A stretch of DNA of 64,000 bases, taken from contig CM034595.1 in NCBI GenBank assembly GCA_020091685.1, forward strand, positions 20,321,564 through 20,385,563, read 5' to 3'. Within the stretch, counting starts at the first letter, position 1. Every line of letters begins with the position of its first letter. This document shows positions 13,101 through 27,700 of this stretch, in pieces. This DNA comes from Lutjanus erythropterus (Eukaryota > Chordata > Actinopteri > Lutjaniformes > Lutjanidae). The position numbers and the translations under genes are program-made. The notes beneath the pieces were generated by a model. That model worked only from the letters and a program-made list of their open reading frames with translations. It ran no database searches and had not been told where the DNA came from.

Positions 13101-13828
13101 ATTTTCTAACCAAACTCTGAGCAAGAGAGTGAATATGTGCAATTACCAACAGGACGAACAAATCATTTAAAATGTTAATGTTTCATAACTGACTTCACAG
13201 ACAGCTTTAGTGAAATGTCAGCATTTTTGTTCGCTAAATTAGATTTCTGGTTGGCTGACTCTTGGTAGTCAAAACTTTGTGAAGCTGAAAATGATGGTTG
13301 GTGTCAAAGTGAGCTGCATTATATTCCACTTCTATCTGCTACTAACACAAACCAACACTGCCTCAAGTGAAAACCAACAGGACATCTTGTAACATTTTCC
13401 CCATTTGCCTAGTCGCATGACTGTCTGATGAAATGACTGATAAAACATGTGAGAAAAAGAAAAAAATATATTTAAAAAAAAAACCCTGCATAATTCAGTC
13501 ACAGAGACGCAACTAAAGGCATGACAATAAGTGCACATGAGGCCCAACAAATTGTCAGATCTGCAGATGAGATAAAAATGAATCAAAGTAGACGGCCTTG
13601 CCCGAGTGGGAATTAAGGCAATATCCCAGATGAGACGAACCCACAGTAAACAACAACAACCACTACACTGCATCTCTGCGAGCAGCATCCCACAGCCACA
13701 AGAGTCCCTGTTATCTTCAGAGTGTAAAATGCTGGGGAAAAGTTGCAGCTAAAATAGTCCAGGCGTAAGAAGTAATTAGCTGGGGAAAAGCTGCTCAAGC
13801 TGTTCAGATAACATCATTACCAGGGTGT

Positions 13829-13868
<40 letters not shown>

Positions 13869-16800
13869 CTAGCTGTGTTGAAGACTTCTCTTTGCCATCA
13901 GTTGTGCACTGACTCATAAATGTACATATTGTATGGGCCAGTGGGAGAACTACATGCGAACTGAGCAGACGTGAGTGTTGATGAAGCTCATGTGACTGTT
14001 GACTGTGGCTGCGTGTGATCGTGTTGAGTCTCTCCATCACCTGTTAACACAAGCACCCACTACTCAGCAGAACTTACCCAGCATGGCGGCGTTGCCCCTG
14101 TTCACAGGCTTGGGTGGGGGCAGAGGGGGCTGCTTGGTGCCCTGAGAGGTGGAGGTCGGGGCTACAGATGACTGCTGAGTGGACGCACCCGCAGAGGAGA
14201 CGGACCGGACGGGTTTGGACGCCACAGCCGAGGGGGCTGATGGAGAGGGGTACTGGGTCGTGGGGTGGTTGGATGGGGTGCGAGGTTGACCCTTGCTGCC
14301 AGGCTCAGGGGTGGAGCTCATCAGCCATTTTGGAGGCATGACAGACTGTTTGGGTGGCAGAGGTTCGCGCAGGGTGTCCCGCAGGGATTCTGGGTCAGGG
14401 ATGCAGGGGCTGTCTGACTCTGAAAACACAGTATCATGAGGACACATTATATCAGGGCATCTACATGTATCAACAGCAATTAAAAGACTTTTAAATGCCA
14501 CCTTTTAATTAAATTTAAGTACTCGAGTTTGCAATAAAACTAAACATCTCATGTGAAAATATGGGAGTACTCTTCTGAGTAAATAATAAGCAAAGCAAAA
14601 TGACAATAGTGGTTGAGTTCAAGAACATGTTGTCCAAATATCTTTTTTAGCAGAGCTGCAACAATAAATCAAATTGATTATAAAATTAATCACCAACTAT
14701 TTTGATAATCGATCCAAATTCTCTGATTTCAGCTTGTTAAATGTGAATATTTTCTGGTTTCTATACTCTCCAACAGTAAACTGAATATCTTTGGGTTGTG
14801 GACAAAACAAGACGCGAGGACATTTTTCAACATTTTCTGACTTTTTATGGGATAAACAATAAATCAATCACACATGCACCTGCTAGCTTTCCACCCAAGT
14901 GAGGCAGCGTGGGTACCACACACGAGTGGAGCAAGGTCAGGTTTTATCATTATTTTCCGATGCATTAATACAGATGGGGAAGGGGTGTGTGCATTAGAAT
15001 GAATGAATGAATTTTGGTAAAAGTGCCAGCACTAGTTAGCAAATATCATTCTTTGTATTTCGTGTCTGAATTAGGGATGTGCATGGGACCAGACCATGCC
15101 AATCAGCAATTGATGATAGTTGACAGGTGCAATGACATGAATGACACTAGCTGGAGAAAAGGTTCAAAGTCGAAAGTAAATCCAGTGAAACTGGAAGCAT
15201 AACTAACGAGGCAGCCAGACATACTCTAAGATGGTCACCAGGGAACAAAATCTGCAACTACAAATAGCAAAAACCTAAAAGACTGTAAGAGAATGACAGT
15301 GGCACTCAGATTTAACTCTTGTTGATTTCACCAAAGACTAAATCAGATGAGGCATTTTGGTCTTGGAGTTAATTTTAGACAAAATTACAGAATTAAATCA
15401 TTTAAGCACACAACTAAAAAAAATATTTAACATGTATAGTGTTTTTAGACATTTGTAATGCAAAAATTTTACTTATTTTAGCTTTAAAGACCTGTAACGA
15501 CTCCAATTAAGAAAAGCACACACATCATTGTACATAGCAGACATTTAAAAACTGTACTTTCATCTTTTCTCATTATTGAATTAGTGATATGTCCTTATAA
15601 ATTACCACTCTACATAGCTATAAATGTTTCAGTCCAGGGACCGAGCAATGAGCCATTTTCTGCTGCTTCACCACTCAAAGCGCTCTCTGTGATAGCACTT
15701 GTTTGAGAATTGCATTATCTAGGGATCAGCTGTGAAGATAAACAGAGTAGGCGGCTGCAATTACCACCAAAACCCCCACCTCCCTCTGCCCACCCCACCG
15801 CACCCCCCGAGCGGCCCCTACGCTGCCGCTGCTGCTCCTACGCCATTCCTCAACGCTGCAGCTCTGAAGTTCAGGGTTATTTATTTACAGACGAGCTTTT
15901 ATCACTGTGTCGTCACACAAGCAAAGAGGAAATAATCCAGAGGAAAGGAGGAAGTGAGCGCTAAGAACAGAGAGGAGCGAGAAAAAGAGGACAGAGAGCA
16001 GGAGATGTGATAAAGATAGAAAGAGAGTGGGAGAGGGAGAGAAAAGCAGCATCAGAGAGAGACAGAAAAAAGGTGAGACAGAGAAGAGAGATGAGCAGGG
16101 AAACATGAAGGAAAGTGGGAGAAAATATCTGTTCACCTAAGAGAATGGGCTCTTTACTGATAGTAGTTCTGCACTGGCGTTTCAATACGGTGTATAATGT
16201 TATACATGAATGAAAATGGTGAAAAACATTGATCAGTGCTTCCCAAAGGTTATGTGCTAAAATTTCTTGTTTTGTCCACAAACCAAAGATATTTAGTTTA
16301 CTGTCAGAGAGGATGTGATGGTGTGTGCCCACCGGTAGAAATGTGAAATTACAAATAAAGAGCAGGAGGCATCCCACCCAAAGAAACTAAAAAATTCCTT
16401 TATCACAGCCAGGCTGGTATTTAAATGCACCTGTTAACCTTAAATCCTGTGGGCTAAAACTTGCAATACTGTTCTCATTTCAAACCTTAAAGCTTCCATT
16501 TTCAAAAAATATCACTTTTACTGTTTTTAACTTAAATGTGAAGAAGTACAGTACGTTAATTTTACATTTTCCTAATTGGATTTACAGAACAATTACTGTA
16601 TCATGATACCATTACTATGATATAAAATCATATATATAAAAATAAAACCGCAATAGAAGAGTTTGGCCATATCACCCACCCCTACCACAGAGGCAGTGGT
16701 ACTGCCAAATGTTTAGATTAAAATAATAAATCATTTTTGTAATTTACAAAGCTAATTACTTTTATAGTAACTAGTTTCTTCTAAATGTGCTACATATTCA

Positions 16801-19800
16801 TATAAATTAAAAAAAACATCCAACTAAAATGCAGAATTTCAATGGCCAGTGACATTTGAATATTACCATGCTGATCATGATATGTCATCAGGTGGTGATT
16901 AAGGTGTTTTGCCAATTCCCTTGGTTGAAGCGACACAAAATTAATATATATTTTTTTAATAATGTAAGCGACAACTGTGCTCCAATAAAAGCTGTCAAAG
17001 CCCAGTTTATTTTAAGTCGTGTTACACATTTTTTCTAATTTAAGTGGAAGCTGGTCCTTGGGAATTTCTTAACAGTCAGAAGTGGGCCTTCAGTTACAAA
17101 AGGTTGAGAACACCTGATTCAGGTTTCGTCTCATCTTACTAACATACAAAACGAAAAACATAAAAACGAAAGTGGTTCATGTGTCAGATAAGTGATAACT
17201 GGACAACCAAGATCTAAAAACAGCCGAAAGCATCATTATTTCTCAAAGTGTAATGCTTCAGTAAAATCAATTAGCTCTGGCTCTTCACCAATTATCACTG
17301 AGCTGACAGTGTTAGCGTTAAAGGGCAATAATGGGTATAGTGATCGTGCCACGTTAATTAGGAGAGGAGAAGAGAGGACGATCTATTCCCTCATGTTCCT
17401 GAATAAGAAGCGTAGCTGGAGCAGGGCCCCTGGGAGCCGACAGGAGCCTGTCTATATCTGGGAGGACAGCAGCACATAAGCAGCAAAGTGACAGCAAGAG
17501 GGAGTGAAAAAAATACGTAGACTTAAGACTGTGATCTTCAAACATGTATGAACGAGGTCAAGTTGTAAAATATACGTCTTATCTTTGACTTTCTCACAGG
17601 GAGGAAACGCAGCAGTGGTCTGATGATTACAGCTTTTCAGAATTGGTGGATGATCTCAGATTTTAGAGGGGTAGAACGTCAGGAATGACTCACCTCTACG
17701 GGCCCTTCCCTCCTCAGCAGATGCATGTCGAGGGAGTGTTGGCTTCCAGTCCGTTTCTGCAGGCCGACTCCGCCTGCCATCCTCCGACGGGGCCTTCTGC
17801 AGCCCGGGCCTCTTCTGCCCATCCTCAGGGTGAAGTCGGCCCCCACGTCTGCCTTCCTCCATCTGGCCATGAATCTGGCCCTGCCAGACCATGTTAGGCT
17901 TCCATTCACCCTCAACATGTGCACGTGACCCCACCCCTCCCCCTCTCCACCCATCTTCATGCAGTCCTGTGCCCCTGGAGCCAAGAGCGCCCCGGCGGTC
18001 TCCGTTTGCAGGAGAGCGGATCCTGCGGTCGTCTGGCTGCGGGAGCCAGGCCGGGTTCATCCTAAAGTCTGACTCTGAGGGGAGTTTGCCCTGGTTGCAT
18101 GGGCTTCTGCTGCCACTGATGACTCCTCCACCACCTCCTCCTCCTCCGACCCCGGTGCTCACAGGCAGAGTATGGCCGTTCTTCACATAGGGCTGCTTCA
18201 AGTTTTGTGTATCTGTATCTGCATCTGAAAAGGTAGGATATACAGTATGTCACAAAAATGAGTACACCCCTCACGTTTCAGCAACTATTTTATTACATCT
18301 TCTCAAGGGAGTACTCACTTTTGTGACATACTGTATAAGCAAGTTCATCGTGAATATACAACTATCACACATAAAAAATAAAAAAAAAATCCAACTAAGA
18401 TGAGGTATTGGTACTTATTGACTAAAACAACCCAGTACCATATAGCATTCCATCCTTTTACCTGGGAGAAAAATTAGGAATTGTATGGTTTGCTTGCAGC
18501 CAATCATTGCAAGCATTCCCCAGTTTAAAGTGACATGTGATTAGTCCACTAATGTAGCAGCTACAACCCATACAGTTTGTGGTGGTGTTAAGTTGTGTGT
18601 GGTGTATTTGGCAATTCAGCACATTGACATGCCACCAAAAGTCTTAAGTATGCCTATACTACACACCTGTGGTCTCAGGCTGCGATGATAACCGCGGGGT
18701 TGAGCTCCTCACCATCATCACCACAAAATTTTACTTTGTAGGGATATGTGAAATGTATTTGAGATAACTGCATGGATCTAGCCTCTGACTGGTCAACAGA
18801 CTCAATGCCAGGCAGCATGCTAATGACAACAGCAACTGTTTTCAACATGGAAATAAATCAAGCTCTGATTTATCGTTATGGATTATTTTACAACATTTCC
18901 AAAAAGACGCTGCAGGTCAAGGCTTGATTAAAAAAGCTTTTGACAGTAATATGATTGCACCAGAGCTGACATTGTAGGCACAAAGGTAACAGCCTTTGCT
19001 ACTCAGCTTACTGCAAGGCTAAACATGGTTATTTAGGCAGTGGCAGGAAACCATGATCCTTCAAGAATATGTCACCACAGTAAGAAAAAATCCACACTGT
19101 TGCAGTTGTACTGTGGCCGCTGATAAAAATAAATGTAGAAAATGCAAAAGGATCATTTCAGGAATTCTTCTATTTACATGATGGGTATCAAAGAAGTACT
19201 CTATTGCTATTGGTATCACTTTAATGGTACTGGTATTAGTATCGTTAATTTTTAAATGATACCCAGCCCTAAATCCAACACTGAGTCATTCTGAGTCATC
19301 AAGCAAATGCACCAGCAGAAAACTAAATACTAAATATTTATTCAACCTAAATTATTCAAAATGTTTCATGCTGGCAATGTCTTTGTTTGATATTGTTGTT
19401 TATTGCTCCCTCCCTCTTGAACATGATGTTCATGATGATGTAATAGAACAAAAGTGGTGAAATGATTAGTTGATCATTAGGTGATCAACACTTTTGGAAA
19501 CAGGGTCATTTAGGTTATTTATCAAGCAAAGGTTATTTATCTCAGATGTGAGGATTTGCTGCTTTCCTCTGGTTTATACTGTTGTATATTGAATACCTGT
19601 TGGTTTTGAATGGTTGGTCAGATAGATCTAGTCATTTACTCACGGGCTCTGAGTTATCATGATGGGCATTTTTCACTATTTTTTGACATATTATAGACTG
19701 AGAAATAACAGACTGAACAGAGTAATCAATAACGAAAATAATATTAAGTTGCTGTCTTGTTCCATGCTAAAAAAACAGGAAGGTGCCCTCAACCCAAGCC

Positions 19801-22800
19801 CCATAGACAGAGTCTGTGTTTGTTGGTGTGATGAAGGAGCAGCTGTAGGTTTAATAAATGGCTTCTGCAACAGCAGGGCCTGCATTACGCTTGCACACAC
19901 CCCTCTCAAAGCTATTTTGCTGCAGGGCACAATTCGTTCCACTTTTCCTCAGCTCTGGAGAGTGGCATGCCATTTTAAACAGATATTACATTACTTTGAA
20001 AAACAGCAAGGTGAAAGTAAATTTGCCTCTTTTAAATATGTCTCAGACACCTGCTGGTTAGGAGGACAGTGTTTCTGCCATAATGTACTGATGACTTAAC
20101 TGTACTGTCTGTGTGGGTGGGATCGCCTCGGGGTGCTGCTGTCAGATACAGACACCGTTGTGGAGAGAGATCAGATGAATCACAAGAAGCACTCTTACCG
20201 TTGTCCGGCACCTCCTTCAGCACTCCCTGTTCTATGAGCTCCTGCCGCGTACGCCTCGTCGACATCTTTCTCTCCAGCTCTGCCGTCAATAAACAGAATT
20301 TACGTTACACACAGTTTTCTTAGTGACCTCATTCTCAAGAAAACAAAGATTCAAGTTAACAGTTCCTGAATAAACAGGATATTTTGTGAGCAGTCTATTG
20401 TCTTGTTGTGGCTGCGCTGAAAACATTAGGACAGCTGAAGGGGCCAGTAACATTTGCAGGAACACATGCATTGAAGAATTCTGGTGAAAGCTGAATGTAA
20501 CTGATACGACCCAGCAGTGAGGAAGGAGGGAGGTTCACTCACTCTACGAACACAATGAGTTCAACATCACAAACCTTCCGAAGTTTCCTTGAACTTCTCG
20601 CTGCTTTTCTTCTTCCGCCACTTCCACGGCTTGAAGATCTTGCCAAGGGTTGAGAACTTGCCCTTACGCTTTGGAGTGCTGTCCCCCGTGCTGCCCCCCT
20701 CTCCCACCATTGTGCTGTGGTGCTGCTCAGCTTCATCATCTGAAATAAAAAGCAGTAATTCAGTGTAAATCCAAACACTTTAAAGAAAGATTTGTTTGGC
20801 TTGGGAAGTAAAATAGACTAATATTTTTAAGCACTGGCCCCACGAGCAATCAAGCACCTAGAGTTGGTGGTCAAAGCACATTTTTGGAAATTTAAAACAA
20901 TTTAACACAGCATCCTTTAACTGTGAAACTTGAGTTGTGATGTGCTGGATCCTTAAATCATTGTTTTGAATGCAAAATGAGCTAGAATCTCAGCTAGCTG
21001 AAGAAACTAGTGGCACCACACAACAGCGCGTTATGTCCTTAAATGTTTTGACATGCGTTTCTAGGTCTTCTTTAAGGATCACATTAGCAGTTAGAGTAGG
21101 CTTTGTAAACCCACAGTTCAGCAGGTCTGACATATCAGTAACTAGCCAGTGACAAGTACTGTTTGCTTTTTTCCTCCATGGTTTAAATAAAAGGCGAGGA
21201 TGGGGATATTTGTGGAAGTGTAACATATGGGGATACCTGGAGCCACATGGAGCCATCAAAACAGTCTTTTTGGTGACCACAGAATAACATGGTTAATGTC
21301 CATCACTGGATAGCAATATGTATTGTGATAAGACACGTCATCAATAGCAATAAGAAAGTAATAAATTGCTCAATAGTTTCACTTAAATACAGGTGCATTA
21401 TATGCAAACTGCCATGAAAGCACCTAATGAACATAAACAGCCATATCATATCCCTTGATAACAGACTGTGCTACAAGCAACAGGCAAACAGCCAATCATT
21501 TAGGGGGTGTATTGTTCAGTTGCACCATCAACACAAGAGAAACAGCGTGGAGTTACAAAATGAGACAGGCCAACTCGCCAGGGACTCGGCTATCCAGAGG
21601 GAGCTTTGAGTAGAAATGCAGCTCCTTCATATCCAAAGGAGACAGCTGAGGTAGAGAAACTGGGGAGAGGGAGGTCTGGATGGATGGATGGATGGATGGA
21701 TGGGGCCATCTCTCGTTATAGTGGATGCCCTCCACCCTTAATTAAAAGCCTCAGTGCTTGCTCTTGGTGGGAACAACCAAGTTAATAAAGAGTACAGTCT
21801 GATCCTGCTCCGTTTGAAAAGTGCCACGAGATAACTTTGTTATGATTTAGTGCAAAACAAATAAAACTGAACTGAATGGAATGGGACAGTAACTGTGTAA
21901 ACTGTGCAGAAATACCATCACAACCAAGACAGGTAACAACACAAACTTATTTTATCACTTTAGCTGCTTCCTCCCTTTGGACTACACAATATGTCACCAG
22001 CCACCACCTACATGATCAATAATTATTAATAGATGGATATGAAAGTTCTCTATCATGATAGATTCTTCAGTCATACTGCCCTGGTCTAAGATTTGTGCGA
22101 CTTGAAACAAGGCAAAGGAGCATGGAAAAATCACAGTATAGATCAATCAGCAGTCACAATATTCTGACAGAGGATCTTTCTCTTTTCACTGAGCTCATCT
22201 GCTGCCTTTGTAAAAAGGCTGTTATTATCTTTAGCTGTGAGTTCTCGGGGACTGAGTGTGCTTTGGCAGGGTGATGCTGAGAGAGCTCATGGACTCCTCC
22301 ACATATCCACACTTAACAGGAGAGGTCTGACGCTGGCGTTCGGCCAGCATTTCTCGCTGTCAAGTGCTCACATTCCTTGGCTGGATGGAGACTAGTGCCT
22401 TATCAGCCTTTCAGCCCTCACTGCCTCTATAGAGAAGAGAGGCTCGCGCATGGATGCAGTCATACAGTCACAGGAAAATGGTCAGTCATCGTACATACAG
22501 CTAACAATCAAGAAGCTTTTTAAAGAACGTCGGTCATTATGAGATGCTGTTAAGGCTTTAAAGTGCTCCATTTAATGGCGTTCTGCAGCCATGGTTACAT
22601 GTTCTGGGTTACATGATTGACAGGCCAACTGACAGAGTGCTGAGCTCAGAGAGAGTTTCAAACATTAGCTCTTCCAGGGCTGCAGCTGCTGTGTTCAGCA
22701 GACATAATATTTACCAGTGCAGAGAGAATGGAGTCCGATTTGAAACATCCAGCCCCATGCACACACAGGATGTCTCGGCGACGACAACGCCTCACAGTCT

Positions 22801-24674
22801 GATTATCTGAACAATATGCTCCCACGCAATACCTACAACACTGATGTGGCGTACTTAGCTGTCCAGTAAAGAACGCAGAAACGTATTAATAAAAATGTCA
22901 TTCCTGGGTGGAGATGGAGTCTTCGTTTGACACAAGCAGCAGGGACGTCAGGGTTAGCTCCGGACCAGCGCCCCTGGAGCTGGCAGGGTTTCATATCTTG
23001 CTAAGGGACATTTTAGCATGGTGGACGGTTGCTGACACAGGATTCAAACCCATTTTTGCAGCTGAAGGACAGAGTCTTTAACTGCTGCTCCGCCTCAATG
23101 CTGCTGGCGGGGTAAAATTTGAACTGAATGCTTACACAGTGTTTAAAAGCCTGACTGTTGCGAAAACCTCCACAACAGTTCAAATAAGAACTGTTTGAAC
23201 TCATGTGCTATGATAATGTTGTCATTAGGTCTGTAAGTCGCTTCTTTTGTCCTCAACCCAAACATATTCAGTTCACTGTCATAGAAGACTAAAGAAACCA
23301 GAAAATGTTCACATTTGAGAAGCTGGAATCAGAGAATTTGGACATTTTTTCTTTGATTATAAAAATTGTTAGTGATTAATTTAACAGTTTGACAACAAAT
23401 CAATTAATCAACATTTGTTGCAGCTGTAGTTGTTATTTCCTGAATTTAACTTTTGACAAGACTTTCAAAAAATAGACACTCGTCTACCTGGAAAAGGGGT
23501 GTTAAGTGTCCAGCTTCCATGGCGGTGGGACTTGAAACAGCATGCCATGAGGAAGCAGGGAGCATCCAGCAACCCCCCCCAAAAAAATCAACTTTCCTGG
23601 ATATATCCCAACAGAAAATGCCAGAAGGACAAGTTGAGCTGTTCAAAACTACAGCAGAAACGGTCCGGGTTCAAGGGACATGTCCGCACCATGGAAATCC
23701 AGCTTATCTTGGCGAGGTAGAAATCTGAGGATTCAGACCAGCTGCCATAACATCCAGATTAAGCACTGCTTAAGGCTGCTTCCCTGTGAACCAGAACCGA
23801 GGTTCTCACACAGCAGACTGCTCTGTCAGACGAGCCTCTGACACACAGTGGCTCAGCTGAAGCCAGTGAAGCAGGATAAGAGCTGCCTGTGCCAGGCCTG
23901 CACACTCCAGAGCACTGCAGAGATGACGATGGCAGCAGAGGACTCAGCCCATGCAGAAGGCATCTATTTGAAAAAGATGACTGACCATATCCTTAGGAGA
24001 CTTGTACATTAGCCAGCGATGCCTGATTAGAAAATGTGTCAATCCACTGACACAAAAAAACCCCAAAAAAGACAAAAAGTACAGTACATCCAATTCAATT
24101 ATCACATTCGAGAGAGCTGGGGATCCACTCAAAATTCTTCACAGAAAAACTCAGCATGTCATTGTTTCGACTGTAGTGAGAAGAGGTCTGGTGTGTGGTG
24201 GCACCACAGCTGTGTGTGACTGACTGTGGGTCTGGGAACGGGAGTAAAGGGCAAAAAAAAAGAGCTACAAAGAGAGAAAAAGTACAGGAGTTATGGACCG
24301 GGGGGGTGAGGGGTGGGGGGGGTGTAGCCTGGAAACACAGGGAGGAAACGGCACTCCACCCTGATTCTGTGACCGAGAACAAAGACAACCTCTTCCCCTC
24401 ACACTCAATAACAGTCATGGAAACACACACAGTGCTGCAAGGTACAACATAGAGAAAGTCATTAATATGCTGACAGTTAAAACATCTAGACAATATAAAA
24501 CATATTTCCATTTAGAACCACAATTCTAGTCATCATACTCTGTAATCAGGAGCTCTGCCAAGATAAGGAACACCAGTCAGGAAACATGGGGGTGGGTGAC
24601 ACTATGTGAGTGTGTGTGTGTGTATTCCTCTGACGTACCCCTATCCTGAAGCCACACCTACCCACCCTCTCAGA

Positions 24675-24714
<40 letters not shown>

Positions 24715-27700
24715 AGAGAGGCCAGATTTCCCTCTAACCTCATGATTCAATGAGTCATGGCAGGCCTGGTCAGGTGAGCATGTGGTTCAAGGGGATTGTT
24801 GTTTTAAAAGAACCGGCCTTTAGCCGAGCCGTCCTGATCACTTACATAAGAAACCCCCCTACATGGAGTGCAATGATTGGGAAATACCACTAACCTCATT
24901 ATAAACCGTAACCCTTGGCAGGCCTGATTATGAATTTTAATCTACTTGATTGACGACACAAAGAGGTTATAATCACTGCAAATGCTTCTTGTGGAACACT
25001 GTGTGCCCTAAAATCACTCAACTATTTAAAACCCAATAGCAAAAGTCAAATAAATAACATAAGAGCAAGCTGTTGAGCTAAGAAAACTTTAATTTTTTTC
25101 TTATGAATCCACTATTGTTGGCATTGGCCCCACAAGCCACCAAGGCCCTAAAATTGATTGCCAAAGTACACTTTTGGAGGCCTAAACACAACCTTCCTGT
25201 GACACTTTTCCCATTAATTGAGGTGTGGTGTTTCCTGAAGGCATCAGTTCTGATAAAAAGTGAGAAACTGGTGGCCTACATTACGCTTTTAGATGTGTCA
25301 TATTCTATCCACTTAAACTCCTGCTTCCATTCACTCCTAAATTTGCGCTGTTGTTTGGTTTTTTCACATTCCACCTTTTGTATTTTTACTTCTGTAAAGG
25401 TTGTGTTAGCAGTTAGAATAGGCTTACTGACCCCACTTCAGTAGCCCTGGCATCTAAGTAACTAGCCGGCAACAAGTACTGTTTGCAGAATGTTGAACTA
25501 GAAGGCATGAAGGAATGGCGATACTTGTGGAACTTAAATGTTGTGCTGGCAAAGGCTTGCAGTATTGTTTTAAACCTTGGAGGTCACAGAATAACTTCTT
25601 GTGGCCATGGTCCATTGGGCCATGGTTAATGTCGAACCCTGATTTTGGTCTGTAGGTTTAAACCCTGTAATATGAAAAACTGCATTATATAAAGGTGGAA
25701 AAATTAAGGAATCAATCCAACATTATGTAATACCTCTCACAGTCAGACACAATCTCCATTTCCAATAATCCCTTCATAATAAATGCCTTGTCAATATCCA
25801 TTTTTACTGAGCATAACTCTAACAAGAGAAAATAAGTGCACAGCACATGCATGACTGTGTAAAAACACAGCTGAGATTCATCCACGTGATCCCAATGATT
25901 TAACATTCCTTGTAGTGGTGAAAGTGAAGGGGGGGTCAGTTAGAGAGGAGACTGTGCAAAGTTGATTATACAATCTCCAGCCCTTATCTCTCCTCTAGGG
26001 TTTCATCCATTGAAGAACTGCAGAGTAGTAAACTGATTTCATGCTGTGTCTATGTTGCTGTTGAGGAATGCACAACTGTGTGAAGTACAAACATGAGTGA
26101 GTCCTGAAACTCACCGCCATTGTTGTGTTGTTGTGGGTCCTGAGATGGGGTCTCCACACGAAGGCTCTGTCCCATGATCCAGCCCCCGAGGGGCCTCTAC
26201 CTGTCGTGCACCCAGAAATGTAAGCACCACCCTGGAACGATCAGCAGCTACACCCGCCTCCCTCCTTCTTCTACAAACTCTCCTGGTCTCCTTCCTTTAT
26301 CTCAGGTCTTCTTCTGTGTTTCTCTCGTCTACTATTCCTCTACGCCTTTCACTTCAGTCCTTCCCCCGTCCCTCCCTCTCGCAATCTCCTTAAGACCTTC
26401 CCTCCCTCCAGGAGTTGGACTCTCTCTCTTCCTCACTGACTGACCCTCCCTCCTTGGCTCACAGCACAGGTCAGCACTCACTGAAAGATGCCGACCATTC
26501 CTGTGAGAAGGACGAGTTATGTTTTCAATTTAATGTGTGTGCAGTGGTATGCCCCGAAATATGTGCATCCAGTAATGTATGTACAATGCAATCTAGGCTG
26601 TGTGTTGCAGTAGGTCTCATGAGAACAAGGACTTACAGGGTCATAACACTCAGATTCAGACAAAACATCAAAAGAGACGGGCAACAATTAGTTGATGAAT
26701 CAATTAGCCGCTTGGAAGAAAATTAGTTGCCAACTATTTTGATAATCGATTGATCATTTCAGTTAATAGCTTAAATGCTACTTTTCTTTTTGAGTTTTGC
26801 TGTTTCAGACTGTCAGCTAAATGAAAGAAGCAATTTAAAGATGTCACTCTGGACTCAGCACTCAGGACTTAATCTCAAAAACAATCAGTGAATTAATCAA
26901 TGTTCAAAATAATCATTAGTTGCAGTCCTACATTACTAGGGGTATGAATCTCTTGATTCAGAGGGCTACGATGTAATTATATAATAGTTATCAATGCATC
27001 TTATGCATCAAAATGTTAACCCTTAAACCAGGGGGTGCCAGTCGGATTATATCCATCTACAGTTGCTCATGTTCAGCCATCCTCACCAAAACTCAGGAAG
27101 CAGGCTAGTATGGAAAGAAAACACAGCGCACGTTTACGTCTGTTACATTCTCTCACATAGAACATGCAGCCTATGTCTTATGATTGGCATAAACAATCAT
27201 AATGTTGAGAATTGAGTTTTAAATTTTCCAGTTATTGACTTTTCTGAGCGGGAGAGAATCACTATGCAGCTAAGAATCCATTTTTCCCACAACCTTATAC
27301 ATAATTAGGGCTTCAACAAAACATTATTATATTTTGTGATACTGTATCGATTCTCAAATCTCTGTATTGTGATATATGCAAAGTTTCATGGCAGTGGTTC
27401 ATTTTGTGTTGTGTTTAAACACCCGACCACTAGACTGCAGTACTGTCATCTATCTTCACTGTTCTGATTGCATAAAAAGGGAACTTTTTTGTGCTATTTA
27501 TAATACAGTTTTCTTAAAATTAGATAAAATAGAAATTTATCACCTTTTTTACAGTCCTGCAATGTCACAATACATTGACTTGTAACCCCTATTTTGTGAC
27601 ATGCATCATATAGCCAGATTCTTGTCAGTACACAACCCTATGCATTACAATAAAAAGATTTTACCAACACAGAAAAGCTAGACTTAAAACCTCAGAGCTC

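Larger units (their letters stand above)
21300..25100. other. Large phactr4 intron segment, no exon seen
   Basis: The contents are a short (GGAT)n run at about 21677-21704, an ATTAATCGATT-type repeat at 23225-23440, a G-rich run at 24300-24322, and a CT run at 24675-24714. The stretch at about 22940-23110 (a GGATTCAAACCCATTTTTGC-like block) looks repetitive but was not identified. No splice-bounded coding frame was recognised. Confidence 0.4.

Noticed and set aside
15710..15964. Plus-strand open frame in a locally GC-rich stretch
   Set aside because: No recognisable domain, no convincing splice context, and next to a polypurine tract; likely chance.
22900..23110. tRNA-like GGATTCAAACCC text as a possible tRNA or SINE head
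   Set aside because: Only the T-arm-like word is present; no cloverleaf, A box or poly-A/tail structure could be assembled.
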